Below the pieces are notes generated by a model. That model had not been told where the DNA came from, made no database searches, and was given only the letters and a program-made list of their open reading frames with translations. From the NCBI GenBank assembly GCA_016201865.1, contig JACQCA010000034.1, positions 1 through 34,604 of the forward strand: 34,604 bases of DNA, written 5' to 3'. The stretch comes from Nitrospirota bacterium (GTDB lineage Bacteria > Nitrospirota > Nitrospiria > JACQBZ01). Below are positions 25,676 through 32,996 of the stretch, piece after piece. Position numbers and translations under genes: made by a program. Position 1 is the stretch's first letter, and each line of letters opens with the position of its first letter.

Positions 25676-26134
25676 TTATTCCGATCGACCCGTCTTCTTG
25701 CCGCTCTCGGGCTCCGGCAGGGGCTGCCGTAAAACTATAAAAAGATAGACCTGCGTCATCAGCACCCCCAGGGAGTCGATTCCGACATCGGCAAGGCTGG
25801 ACGTTCGTGCCGTCACGAACCTCTGATGGTATTCATCCAGCATCGCATAAGAAACCGAGATCGCCAGCGCCCAGAGCGCCCATCGGGGAGACCAGTCTTG
25901 TTTTCCCTGTCTGAAGGCCCTCAACCAGAGATAACTGAGAATCGCGTATTCCATCACGTGGGCCAATTTTCGCAGGATCGAGTTCATGAGGAGCATGGTG
26001 TGTTGCGTCATTTGCGGAAACAATACGCGAAGGGTAGGCTCAAGAAGATTAAACGTGTTTGAAGAAGAACCCGCGTCCGTCGATAAAAAGAAGATCAATC
26101 CCATCCACAAGACGGGCCAGAGATAGTGGATCAT
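25676..26134 (-). CDS. VanZ family membrane protein
   Basis: The product has 152 residues with four hydrophobic helices. Family marks are WPVLWMGLIFFLS at the start, the RKLAHVMEYAILSYLWLRA segment with conserved His and Glu, and DEYHQRFVTARTSSLADVGIDSLGV, the conserved Asp-Glu-x-x-Gln/His...Asp-x-x-x-Asp region. VanZ-type proteins are known from teicoplanin resistance, but most chromosomal members have no proven role, and no van genes are present. The ATG at 26134 is chosen because upstream residues in frame are Pro/Gly/Arg-rich and unlike the family; the ribosome site is weak. Confidence 0.8.
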   Translation of the reverse strand: MIHYLWPVLWMGLIFFLSTDAGSSSNTFNLLEPTLRVLFPQMTQHTMLLMNSILRKLAHVMEYAILSYLWLRAFRQGKQDWSPRWALWALAISVSYAMLDEYHQRFVTARTSSLADVGIDSLGVLMTQVYLFIVLRQPLPEPESGKKTGRSE

Positions 26135-26312
26135 CGGAATCCAGACCCCCGGCTCTCTTGGCGGCTTGCGTAAGAGATTTCCCGAACTTCTCCATGGCGG
26201 CCCTGGGCGCGATCCAGGCCCCCATGGCCATGGCACCGATCAAGCAGACGCCTTAGATTTTTGCCGGTGAGCGGTTTTGGTTTTCTATTCATCTATCCCA
26301 ACTTTATACTTG

Positions 26313-26336
26313 GTGCCCCCGGGGTGATTTGAACAC
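26313..26336. repeat. 24 bp direct repeat, copy 1 (tRNA 3'-end-like, candidate att site)
   Basis: It is identical to 26432-26455. On the minus strand it reads as a T-loop (TTCAAAT) followed by CACCCCGGGGGCAC, and with the adjoining bases ends GGGGGCACCA, including an encoded CCA. The T-stem has one mismatch. Upstream on the minus strand no D-arm or proper anticodon arm can be folded, so it is a tRNA 3' fragment rather than a gene. Confidence 0.6.
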
Positions 26337-26431
26337 GCACCGCGCCGAAGGCGCAGAATCAAAATGCCGCGCGCCAGCGCCTTCCTTGCGGGAACAAATC
26401 ACTCCCGATGAGTTCAATGCGTATATAAAGC

Positions 26432-26455
26432 GTGCCCCCGGGGTGATTTGAACAC
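26432..26455. repeat. 24 bp direct repeat, copy 2 (tRNA 3'-end-like, candidate att site)
   Basis: It is identical to copy 1, 119 bp away, and lies 50 bp beyond the 3' end of the recombinase gene. Here the T-arm is perfect (GGGTG-TTCAAAT-CACCC) and a TGCCCC about 60 bases upstream could pair with GGGGCA, but the whole unit is only 67 bases and lacks a D-arm. Integration into tRNA 3' ends is usual for tyrosine recombinases, so it is probably an attachment site or its scar. Confidence 0.6.
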
Positions 26456-26504
26456 CCGGCCAACGGTTTAGGAAAAATCAAATTTCCGACGACGGGGCAT
26501 CAAC

Positions 26505-27647
26505 CTACGCGGGATCTATGTTATGGGCTATGTCAGATCCACCCTGCTTGTCCCGGTTTTGATGGGCCTGGGCTGCCATCGCCTCGTGATACTTCGTGAG
26601 CTTCTCCCCGGCCTGCACGATGTCGGTGTGGCTCACGATATCGTATCTTCGAAACACGCTGTCGGTCTTGTGACCGGAGATCGCCATCGCCACGGACTGA
26701 GGCACTCCGGCCCGGATGAGGTTTCTCACGCCGGTCCTTCTGAAATCGTGCATCATCTTTCCCGTCAGCCCGGCATTCTTCGTAGCCGTGTTCCAGGCCC
26801 GCTTGTAGCTCTGGTACTTTTGGCCCTTGTAGTGGCAGATCCACTGACACCAGGGATAAGCGGCCCTGGTCTCCAGTTCCCACCATTCCAAGGTGTCTTT
26901 CAGGTCTTTGATGAGTGGGATCTCTCGGCCTTCCCCGCTCTTTGTCGTCCCTGTTTCAAGCCTCAAGGTCCCGTTCTTCAGATCCACCTGGTCCCATCTT
27001 AGGCCGAGTATCTCCCCGGCTCTCATGCCCGAGTAAAAGGCGAAGGTCGCCACGACCTTAAGGTGATTGGGCAACTTTTCCTTAAGCCTGATAAAATCCT
27101 CCAGTTCAAAAAACCCGATCCTGACGTTATCCTCCTTGAGGATGGGGAATTTCGGGATTCTCACCACCAGGGGTGGGTCCTCCTGCATGCCCAGCTTGAG
27201 CATCCTGCGTAGCGCGGCCAGTTCCCGGTTGATCGTGCTGTCCATCACCTTCTGTGCTTTTCTAACCTCTCTGTATCGCCACATCTCCGCCGTGGTAAGG
27301 TCAACCGCCCTGAGATGTCCGAAATGCTTTCGGATCAATTCAGCTAACTGCTCGGCTCGGCCAATGGATTTGAGGTGATTCACCTCATAGCTCTTAAGGT
27401 ATAGCTCCACCAAATATTCAATCCGTGTCTTGGTGGCAATAATATCAACTGCTCTTCCTTCTGCCAGCCGTCCTTCCTTGACCTTTAAGAGCCTCTTGGC
27501 ATAATTAAAATCGGTGGACTTTGAACTCTCCCGGTAGACCTTCCCGTCCTTGCAGTACTGTATCCACCAGTACTTGTTTTCCTTCCCGGTTCTGATATAT
27601 TTCCCATTTTCCTTTTTCCATTGTTGTGGCTTGTAAACGGTCCCCAT
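26505..27647 (-). CDS. Tyrosine recombinase / phage-type integrase
   Basis: The 380 residues comprise an N-terminal Arm-type DNA-binding region (about 1-75, WWIQYCKDGKVYRESSKS), a core-binding SAM-like domain (about 80-175) and the catalytic domain. Active-site residues are visible: Arg in YSGMRAGEILGLRW, Lys in TGTTKSGEGREIPL, HDFRRTG (His-x-x-Arg), GHKTDSVFRRYD with His and the nucleophilic Tyr. All are present, so it could be active. The ATG at 27647 has AAAGGAGG upstream. Its 3' end faces the tRNA-like direct repeats, the usual arrangement for an integrated island. No phage structural genes are seen. Confidence 0.93.
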   Translation of the reverse strand: MGTVYKPQQWKKENGKYIRTGKENKYWWIQYCKDGKVYRESSKSTDFNYAKRLLKVKEGRLAEGRAVDIIATKTRIEYLVELYLKSYEVNHLKSIGRAEQLAELIRKHFGHLRAVDLTTAEMWRYREVRKAQKVMDSTINRELAALRRMLKLGMQEDPPLVVRIPKFPILKEDNVRIGFFELEDFIRLKEKLPNHLKVVATFAFYSGMRAGEILGLRWDQVDLKNGTLRLETGTTKSGEGREIPLIKDLKDTLEWWELETRAAYPWCQWICHYKGQKYQSYKRAWNTATKNAGLTGKMMHDFRRTGVRNLIRAGVPQSVAMAISGHKTDSVFRRYDIVSHTDIVQAGEKLTKYHEAMAAQAHQNRDKQGGSDIAHNIDPA

Positions 27648-27837
27648 TGTTCATCACCTCCTTTCCATCGGACTGTTTTTGAAAGATTGAGAGACATTGA
27701 CCTCCTGCCCCGACAGGTCCCAATATAGCACAATGTGGTGTCGATTTCATTCGTTAAAACGGGCCGGCTCTTGGGCAGCGGAAAGAGGCATGGGAGGGAT
27801 ATGGTATTTCACAGGCGCTGCCTCATATACCATTATA

Positions 27838-27957
27838 TTATAGTAATCGTTCCTTGCGTTTCTCGATCCAGGCATCGAGATCCTGAATGTCCAAGCGAAC
27901 GTGGAAATTATTTGCTGCATTATGGGCCTCAGGAAAGCGGTCGATTGGATCGTCTTT
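27838..27957 (-). pseudogene. Excisionase/AlpA-like C-terminal remnant
   Basis: A stop-to-stop frame of 39 codons encodes FHVRLDIQDLDAWIEKRKERLL before TAA at 27838, given here from residue Phe; this matches the end of helix-turn-helix excisionase-type proteins (a VRF-x-x-x-D-L-x-A-W-x-E-x-R-K pattern). Two stops (TAA TAG) lie just upstream and there is no start codon, so the DNA-binding N-terminus is lost. Its place upstream of the integrase fits a former int-xis pair. Confidence 0.4.
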
Positions 27958-28253
27958 CTATTATCAATGTCATGAACGGATTAGGAGTTTTCGATGGATT
28001 ATTTCGCATAGACAATAGTAACACCTTTGGTTTCATACTAACGAATGAAAATCGGCCACACAATTCAATTTTGTGGCATCTTTTCTCGAGAGGAATAAGC
28101 AGCTTGGCAGATGATCCTCCGGTGGGAACAGCAAAACCTTCGCCGAGCGCTTGTCGAACGATGGTTTTTTAGTCGTTTATTAGTAGTCAGGGAAGGAAGT
28201 CAGGAGAATTACCAAGGTTGGGTTGGCTCTAAATCTAAATCCTTAAGACAACT
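27958..28253. other. Non-coding, AT-rich island DNA
   Basis: I see no supported gene in these 296 bases on either strand. Frames that stay open lack ribosome sites and resemble nothing known. With the excisionase remnant it makes a gap of about 600 bases between the integrase start and the end of the ClpP-like gene, consistent with decayed mobile DNA. Confidence 0.5.
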
Positions 28254-28793
28254 TCATTCAATTTCATCGATTAAGCCGAATTTTTTGGCATCTTCAGCCG
28301 TCATCGCTTTATCTTCTTTGAACTTCTGTTTAATTTCCTCAATTGTCCTCCCTGTTGATGAGGTTAGTATGTTATAGATTTCCTCTTGCTTTTTTCTGGT
28401 CTCTGCCATCGCCACTTCGATATTTTCTTCAAGCTCGGAGAGGTTCTTTCGAACACTAACGCTGTGAATCAAAATCTCGGTGTTTCTGAATGCAATCCTG
28501 GGACGGCAAGCTTGTAGAATCACGGCCGCCATCGAGCTTGCCATTCGGTACACCATTCCTACAATAGGAGCTTTTGAATGTTTGATCATATCATATATGT
28601 CGAGGCCTGCATCGGTGCAACCCCCGGGGCTGCTGATGTAAAGAGTGATTGGATCTACTTCATTCTGTGCATTCAGCCATATAATTGATCTGCCAATCTT
28701 ATTTGCTTCGTTAGTCGTAATATCGCCATATAAGTAGATCCTTCTCCTTTTCAAGAGATCCTCATCAAACTGTTTAATTATTGTCTCCCCCAT
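28254..28793 (-). CDS. Short divergent ClpP-type serine peptidase
   Basis: The product has 179 residues, against about 195-207 for housekeeping ClpP. The catalytic triad can be placed at S87 (RMASSMAA), H110 (EILIHSVS) and D161 (KEDKAMTAEDA), followed by the usual KFGLIDEI ending. The oxyanion-loop SSPGG is present. The N-terminus (MGETIIKQFDEDLLKRRRIYLYGDI) lacks the typical ClpP start and axial-loop sequence, so docking to ClpC or ClpX may differ; this is inference. A strong AAGGAGG lies 9 bases before the ATG. It sits alone between the integrase region and the envelope operon in locally AT-richer DNA, which suggests transfer. Confidence 0.88.
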   Translation of the reverse strand: MGETIIKQFDEDLLKRRRIYLYGDITTNEANKIGRSIIWLNAQNEVDPITLYISSPGGCTDAGLDIYDMIKHSKAPIVGMVYRMASSMAAVILQACRPRIAFRNTEILIHSVSVRKNLSELEENIEVAMAETRKKQEEIYNILTSSTGRTIEEIKQKFKEDKAMTAEDAKKFGLIDEIE

Positions 28794-28834
28794 TTTCCAT
28801 GACCTCCTTTTTCACATTTGGGGCATTTCGTCAT
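28778..28834 (-). CDS. Possible 18-residue leader peptide overlapping the ClpP-like gene start
   Basis: An ATG at 28834 opens a frame reading MTKCPKCEKGGHGKWGRQ and stops at 28778, overlapping the ribosome site and first codons of the ClpP-like gene in another frame. The Cys-x-x-Cys pair is reminiscent of a metal-binding knuckle. No clear ribosome site precedes it. It may be a translational-control leader or chance. Confidence 0.25.
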   Translation of the reverse strand: MTKCPKCEKGGHGKWGRQ

Positions 28835-28949
28835 AAAAATCCACCGGTCCTATCAGCATTACAATAACCAACTTATATTCATTTCACAAAACCACAAAGT
28901 AGACGGTGGAACAAAGGATAATGTTGGAAGGTTTTTTGAGGATTTGTAC

Positions 28950-29198
28950 TTATTTCATTAATCGCCTCAGGAGTCTTTGCATCGTATTCAGTCTCCAGAC
29001 ACACAAATTGCAACTCTCAATGTGACGTTCCAAAACGTGATACTCCCTTGGGAGGTTTCGGTAGGAAACCTGCACGATCTTCGGAAAATGCACAAGCCAG
29101 TCTGCATACCCCAGGAGCTTCTCAAAGGAGATATGAAGAGAAGGGTTTTGGGACGAATGAAGATTGCGATGCCGTGTTTCTTTGACAGGATGTGCCAC
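28950..29198 (-). CDS. Small protein with zf-HC2-like motif
   Basis: The product has about 82 residues from a GTG at 29198 preceded by GGAGG; an ATG at 29225 is an alternative. The C-terminal half carries ERHIESCNLCVWRLNTMQRLLRRL, where His-x3-Cys-x2-Cys is the metal-binding pattern of anti-sigma zinc-finger (zf-HC2) domains. No sigma factor gene or transmembrane helix is found here, so the anti-sigma role is only suggested. It lies 60 bases after the last FlgO-domain gene on the same strand and may be the end of that operon. Confidence 0.45.
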   Translation of the reverse strand: MAHPVKETRHRNLHSSQNPSLHISFEKLLGYADWLVHFPKIVQVSYRNLPREYHVLERHIESCNLCVWRLNTMQRLLRRLMK

Positions 29199-29257
29199 TA
29201 TTCCCTCCAGAAAACCAGATCCCATTTATCCGACTGGTTTCCCGCGGCATATTGTAT

Positions 29258-30385
29258 TTACCATTCCCAACGGTACATCAGCCGGACTCCATCCTTGTCC
29301 GGCATCAGGATCACGCCATCCCCTTTCGAACCCTCGGCTTGAAAATATCGGAGCGTTTTTGCGGAACGAACCACGTGCTGAATATCATAGATCCATATGA
29401 TCCCCGCCAGAGCTGCGAATCCATAAACAGGGTCTTTTCCCCTCCGCTCCAGGTGGCTTTTCCCTGTGTCATCGGTGACAGATATTAATTCATCTGTCTT
29501 CTTAGAATAATAGATCGCCCCGTAGATGGATCCTCCAACACCTGCGGCGAACAACCACCAGTCGTCATGCCCCAGGTATAAATCTCCCGCTCCGGGCAAA
29601 AAGAAAGAAAGAGTCCCTGCCAGCGCGGGGCTTGGATAGGGTGAGAGAGAAAATTCCATCCTGAGTTCCTGCCCCTCACTGAGATCAATCGACTTGCTTT
29701 GCGATTGATACCCGTCTTTTTTGACCATTATGGTATAACTCCCCGGTTTTACCGGTTCGATGGTCAAATTTCCCCAGAAATCGGTCTGGCTTACCAGAAC
29801 TTCATTGAGATAAACATCCGAATTACCCCGCGTCCGGATAATAAATTTTCCCGGGTAGGGTTCTCCCAGGAGCTTTTTCATATCCCGGTCCTTCTGGATC
29901 AGGACTTCCCCGGTAGCCATCACGGCCAGGGTCTCAAGGTCCACCAGTTTGGTATTAATCTTCAGAGATTCCGGAAACTCGGTGATAACACTCATAACCA
30001 GGATTTCTGTGCCGGTGAAGCGCCCGAACCGTTTCAAGCGCATGGGATCGACCAAGTCGGTCATATTGTTCAGTTGGAGTTCCCGGACCGCCTCCATGAG
30101 CAACCTCCGCTCGACCAGTCGGGCTCCCCGGAGAGACATCGATGAGGCCAGTGCATCGGCCAAAAAGGCGCCGAGGTCGGTCGTCTCTCCCTTCAACGTG
30201 GTAAAATCGACAACGGCAATCATTTTCTGTCCAATGTCAGACTGTTTATTCCATAACTGCGTACCGAGCGCCGAAATTCCCTCATCGTGTCTCAGGGGAC
30301 GGGACTCTCCGGCAAACCCATCCCCCGGGTTCAAGGCAAGGAGAAGGATCCACACAAATAGGATTCTGCCAGGCCGACTGCGCAT
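29258..30385 (-). CDS. FlgO-domain protein with PEGA and C-terminal DUF5683-like membrane region
   Basis: The protein has 375 residues and is exported. Signal sequence: about 1-25 (RILFVWILLLALNPGDGFA). A FlgO/CsgG-like domain (about 50-165) is marked by KMIAVVDFTTLKGETTDLGAFLADAL, LVERRLL and GRFTGTEILVMSVI. A PEGA-type beta domain (about 185-250) carries SDVYLNEVLVSQTDFWGNLTI and KPGSYTIMVKKDGY, and a hydrophobic C-terminal region starts with LSFFLPGAGDLYLGHD, as in DUF5683/TM2-like proteins. The ATG at 30385 follows AAGGGG; an ATG at 30412 overlaps the upstream gene and would lengthen the start. The domain mix suggests an outer-membrane or peptidoglycan-facing assembly factor. It pairs with the FlgO-domain gene upstream. 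Confidence 0.75.
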   Translation of the reverse strand: MRSRPGRILFVWILLLALNPGDGFAGESRPLRHDEGISALGTQLWNKQSDIGQKMIAVVDFTTLKGETTDLGAFLADALASSMSLRGARLVERRLLMEAVRELQLNNMTDLVDPMRLKRFGRFTGTEILVMSVITEFPESLKINTKLVDLETLAVMATGEVLIQKDRDMKKLLGEPYPGKFIIRTRGNSDVYLNEVLVSQTDFWGNLTIEPVKPGSYTIMVKKDGYQSQSKSIDLSEGQELRMEFSLSPYPSPALAGTLSFFLPGAGDLYLGHDDWWLFAAGVGGSIYGAIYYSKKTDELISVTDDTGKSHLERRGKDPVYGFAALAGIIWIYDIQHVVRSAKTLRYFQAEGSKGDGVILMPDKDGVRLMYRWEW

Positions 30386-30399
30386 CTTCCAAGGTCCCC

Positions 30400-31494
30400 T
30401 TATCGCTTCCATCTTGACCGGAGATTTTCATTCTCCTTCTCTCCGCTATCCGGGAAACCCGGACGAATATTCGGGATGATCACCTCCACCTCTTCATGGC
30501 GGTAAGGTTCCCGGGGATTATTCTTCCAGCGGACACCGTATTTCCCTACATACGAGAATTCGACGCCCGTCTCTTTTTCTTCCGGCATAAAAGTGATCCG
30601 GTTCAATAATCCCCGGTGGGGAATCAGATCGATCCCGCCATAATGATTTCCGACCTGTGTGTCGTCTTTGAACAACCATTTTTCTCCGGTATCGCCCAAC
30701 AGGTAGGTTTCCTTGTGATCGGCAGCATAAGCCCTTCCCCATCCGGAGGAGGCCAGGCGCAGGGTCTGATCCGTCCGGTTCTCATACAAGAGTTCCAGAA
30801 CAAGATTTCCCCGGATATTTGCCAGCGACTTTACCTCGATCCTCAAAAGATCGTTTTCAAAATAGAGACCGCCGCGTTGAACTTGTTGTGATGGTTTTGA
30901 GCCGGGGGCTTCAATTCCATCTACGGAAAGACTTTTACCGATGAATGGCTTCTCGGGGATCATCTCTTTCCAGAGCTGATTCACCCGATCATCCCGGAGG
31001 ATCGTCACCACGCTTGTCGCCAAGACCTCCCCCCGCTCGGTGCTGAACAAACGGGCATGGATTTCCACCGTGGATTCAAAAAGGGTCAAATTGCCTGACA
31101 ATATGGCATCGGCGCCAATATACCGTCCCAGTTTTTTTGTCGTGGCCGGATCAAAAAGATCCGACTGATTTACCTGAAGTTCCTTTAATGCCCTCTCCAA
31201 TTGCACCCGTTCAATGATACGGAGATGGCCGTGTTTAAAAAGCTTGCCGATCAGCGCCTCCGTCACATACCGCCCGAGCGCCGGGACCTCCCCCCGAAGT
31301 GTGCGGAAATCCACCACCGCCACGGTGAGACGGGAGTTCCGGGGTACCTGTTCGGCAATCCTGCCGGAGATTTCATCCAGGCCCCGGTCCAGACTCCATT
31401 CCTGCGAGGCTCTCACTTCCCCATCCATTGGGGAAAGGCCTGCCAGGAGCAAAGAGCATAGCAGGATGAAGAACCCTTTATCATTCCGGCTCAT
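30400..31494 (-). CDS. FlgO-domain exported protein
   Basis: The protein has 364 residues with an N-terminal signal sequence (KGFFILLCSLLLAGLS). A FlgO/TolB-like domain (about 45-165) is marked by RLTVAVVDFRTLRGEVPALGRYVTEAL, RIIERVQLERALKELQVNQSDLFDPATTKKLGRYIGADAIL, and SGNLTLFESTVEIHARLFSTERGEVLAT. The rest (about 220-350) is a beta-rich domain of unknown type with an NRTDQTLRLASSGWGRAY segment. The ATG at 31494 has GGAGG nine bases upstream and overlaps the end of the preceding gene by 14 bases, so the genes are translationally coupled. FlgO in Vibrio is an outer-membrane protein needed for flagellar stability; here there is no flagellar context. Confidence 0.75.
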   Translation of the reverse strand: MSRNDKGFFILLCSLLLAGLSPMDGEVRASQEWSLDRGLDEISGRIAEQVPRNSRLTVAVVDFRTLRGEVPALGRYVTEALIGKLFKHGHLRIIERVQLERALKELQVNQSDLFDPATTKKLGRYIGADAILSGNLTLFESTVEIHARLFSTERGEVLATSVVTILRDDRVNQLWKEMIPEKPFIGKSLSVDGIEAPGSKPSQQVQRGGLYFENDLLRIEVKSLANIRGNLVLELLYENRTDQTLRLASSGWGRAYAADHKETYLLGDTGEKWLFKDDTQVGNHYGGIDLIPHRGLLNRITFMPEEKETGVEFSYVGKYGVRWKNNPREPYRHEEVEVIIPNIRPGFPDSGEKENENLRSRWKR

Positions 31495-32992
31495 GATTTC
31501 GTCCCTCCTCCCATAGAAGCAACTGTTCCCCAATCGCATCGGACACCTGCCGGGCCGCATCTTTTAACCCCTGAATCGCCGCCTGTTCATAAGAACCTCC
31601 AAATCCTGCCAACGCCACACTGTTTTTCTGAGCGACCACTTCCCCGGTTTCCAGATCCACGACCCGGATATAGACATCGACCTGACTGGACAGAACCATG
31701 CCCAGGTTGTTACCGCTCTTACGGCCTGATGCCGTCCCGGTGACCACAAGCCGGGTTCCATGTCGCAACTCCGGCCGAACCGGCCACAGATTTTCTTTCT
31801 GAAGGGCCACCCGTAACCGTTCCACGGCATTTCTCCCGATTTCATGCTCCGAGATCACCCGAAACCCCAGGCCCATCAATTTCTCCGAAAGCGTCTGTCC
31901 CACAATGGATTCCTCCGAAGCCTTTCCCAAAAGGGATTCTTCCACAAGGATCAGGAGGGGGGAATGCGTGAACGAAGGAGGTTTTTTGATACTAAACACC
32001 GCCCGGAGGGAATTCCGGCCATTTCTATCAAGCATATTAATTTCAGGAAAATAAGCGGCCATTTTTTCCACATTCAGTTCCGCCAGAATATGATGGACAC
32101 CGGCCGGGAGGCTTTTTTTGAAATGGCCCAGATCCAAGCGGGCCTTACCGGAAAAATCCGTGTCGATTTCAGCCAAGACAGGTTCCGGTTGACCTTCCCG
32201 ATAAAAACGGACCGGGACACCTTCCATGGGAATACCCTCCCCCTCTACGGCCTCCATAACCTGAACGAAAAAATCCACAGGGGAATCCCCTTCAGTGGAT
32301 GCTTCATCCCCGGACAATCGAATCACTCTCAGGTTATCAAGAAGAGAGGTCATCCGGTCCATAACTTCCTTTTCCAAATAAAGACCGCTCAACTCTCCGG
32401 CTGACCGATAGGCATTGGCATAATGCCTCATGGCGTCAACAAACTTCCCGTCGCTTATCGAGCGGTCACCTTCCCGCATTTCCATCCCGAATTGCGCCGC
32501 CCCCGCCCTCTTTTGTGCGTCCATCCGGTCCTTGGCCTCTTCCACCATCGCCAGAGGGTAATGGACCAAGACGAACACCTCATATCCCTTCGGGCCGGAT
32601 CGAAAACACCATTTTTGAAGGAGTCCCCCTTGGAGGAAGGCCCGGTCCGAGAAAAAAGTCATCTCTTCGAGGAGACGGGTTTCCACCTCGGAACGGATCT
32701 TTTTCCCTTCCTCCCGGAGTGTGATCCCCAAATATTCCAGCACCTGACCTGCGGCATTGAGCAACGCCTTTTTCTGTCCCTCCTCCAACGTGGATGCCGT
32801 GGCGACACCCACCACGGCGACTGTATCGCCCGGTTGCGGAGGCCTTGGGACCCATGCCGGATCCGGGCACAAGGTCGAACCGTAGACCTGCCCGAAAGGG
32901 GACAAGAGGGCCAGGATTAAAACAAATGCGAAAAAGACCCGCCGATAGTTACATTCTGTGGTTAAATCCATTCTCATCGGATACCCTGACAT
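31481..32992 (-). CDS. Exported LPP20/FlgT-like protein
   Basis: The protein has 503 residues with a signal sequence (about 18-38, VFFAFVLILALLSPFGQVYG). The first mature domain matches LPP20 (VAVVGVATASTLEEGQKKALLNAAGQVLEYLGI, then a KGYEVFVLVHYPLAMVEEAKDRM end). A helical segment with ISDGKFVDAMRHYANAYRSAGELSGLYLE follows, then a beta-sandwich-like middle (GVPVRFYREGQ...). The C-terminus is a TolB/FlgT-type domain (LVVTGTASGRK...DVYIRVVDLETGEVVAQKNS...GLKDAARQVSDAIGEQLL). The sequence of LPP20-like, middle and C-terminal domains recalls FlgT. The start at 32992 has AGGGG close by, while an ATG at 32977 is also possible. It is 4 bases after the upstream gene. Confidence 0.75.
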   Translation of the reverse strand: MSGYPMRMDLTTECNYRRVFFAFVLILALLSPFGQVYGSTLCPDPAWVPRPPQPGDTVAVVGVATASTLEEGQKKALLNAAGQVLEYLGITLREEGKKIRSEVETRLLEEMTFFSDRAFLQGGLLQKWCFRSGPKGYEVFVLVHYPLAMVEEAKDRMDAQKRAGAAQFGMEMREGDRSISDGKFVDAMRHYANAYRSAGELSGLYLEKEVMDRMTSLLDNLRVIRLSGDEASTEGDSPVDFFVQVMEAVEGEGIPMEGVPVRFYREGQPEPVLAEIDTDFSGKARLDLGHFKKSLPAGVHHILAELNVEKMAAYFPEINMLDRNGRNSLRAVFSIKKPPSFTHSPLLILVEESLLGKASEESIVGQTLSEKLMGLGFRVISEHEIGRNAVERLRVALQKENLWPVRPELRHGTRLVVTGTASGRKSGNNLGMVLSSQVDVYIRVVDLETGEVVAQKNSVALAGFGGSYEQAAIQGLKDAARQVSDAIGEQLLLWEEGRNHEPE

Positions 32993-32996
32993 GCCC

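Noticed and set aside
26049-26243. A 64-residue minus-strand frame containing AMEKFGKSLTQAAKRAGG
   Set aside because: It overlaps the VanZ start in another frame, has no good start or ribosome site and matches no family I know.
26311-26500. A complete tRNA gene on the minus strand
   Set aside because: T-arm and acceptor sequence are present, but no D-arm or proper anticodon stem can be folded in either copy, and one unit is only 67 bases long.
27735-28172. A 145-residue plus-strand frame between the integrase and ClpP-like genes
   Set aside because: It begins without a ribosome site, has no recognisable domain and lies opposite the excisionase-like remnant.
29258-31494. Curli (CsgG) secretion apparatus
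   Set aside because: The FlgO/CsgG-like fold is shared, but no csgA/B/E/F-type gene or curlin repeat is seen in the neighbourhood.
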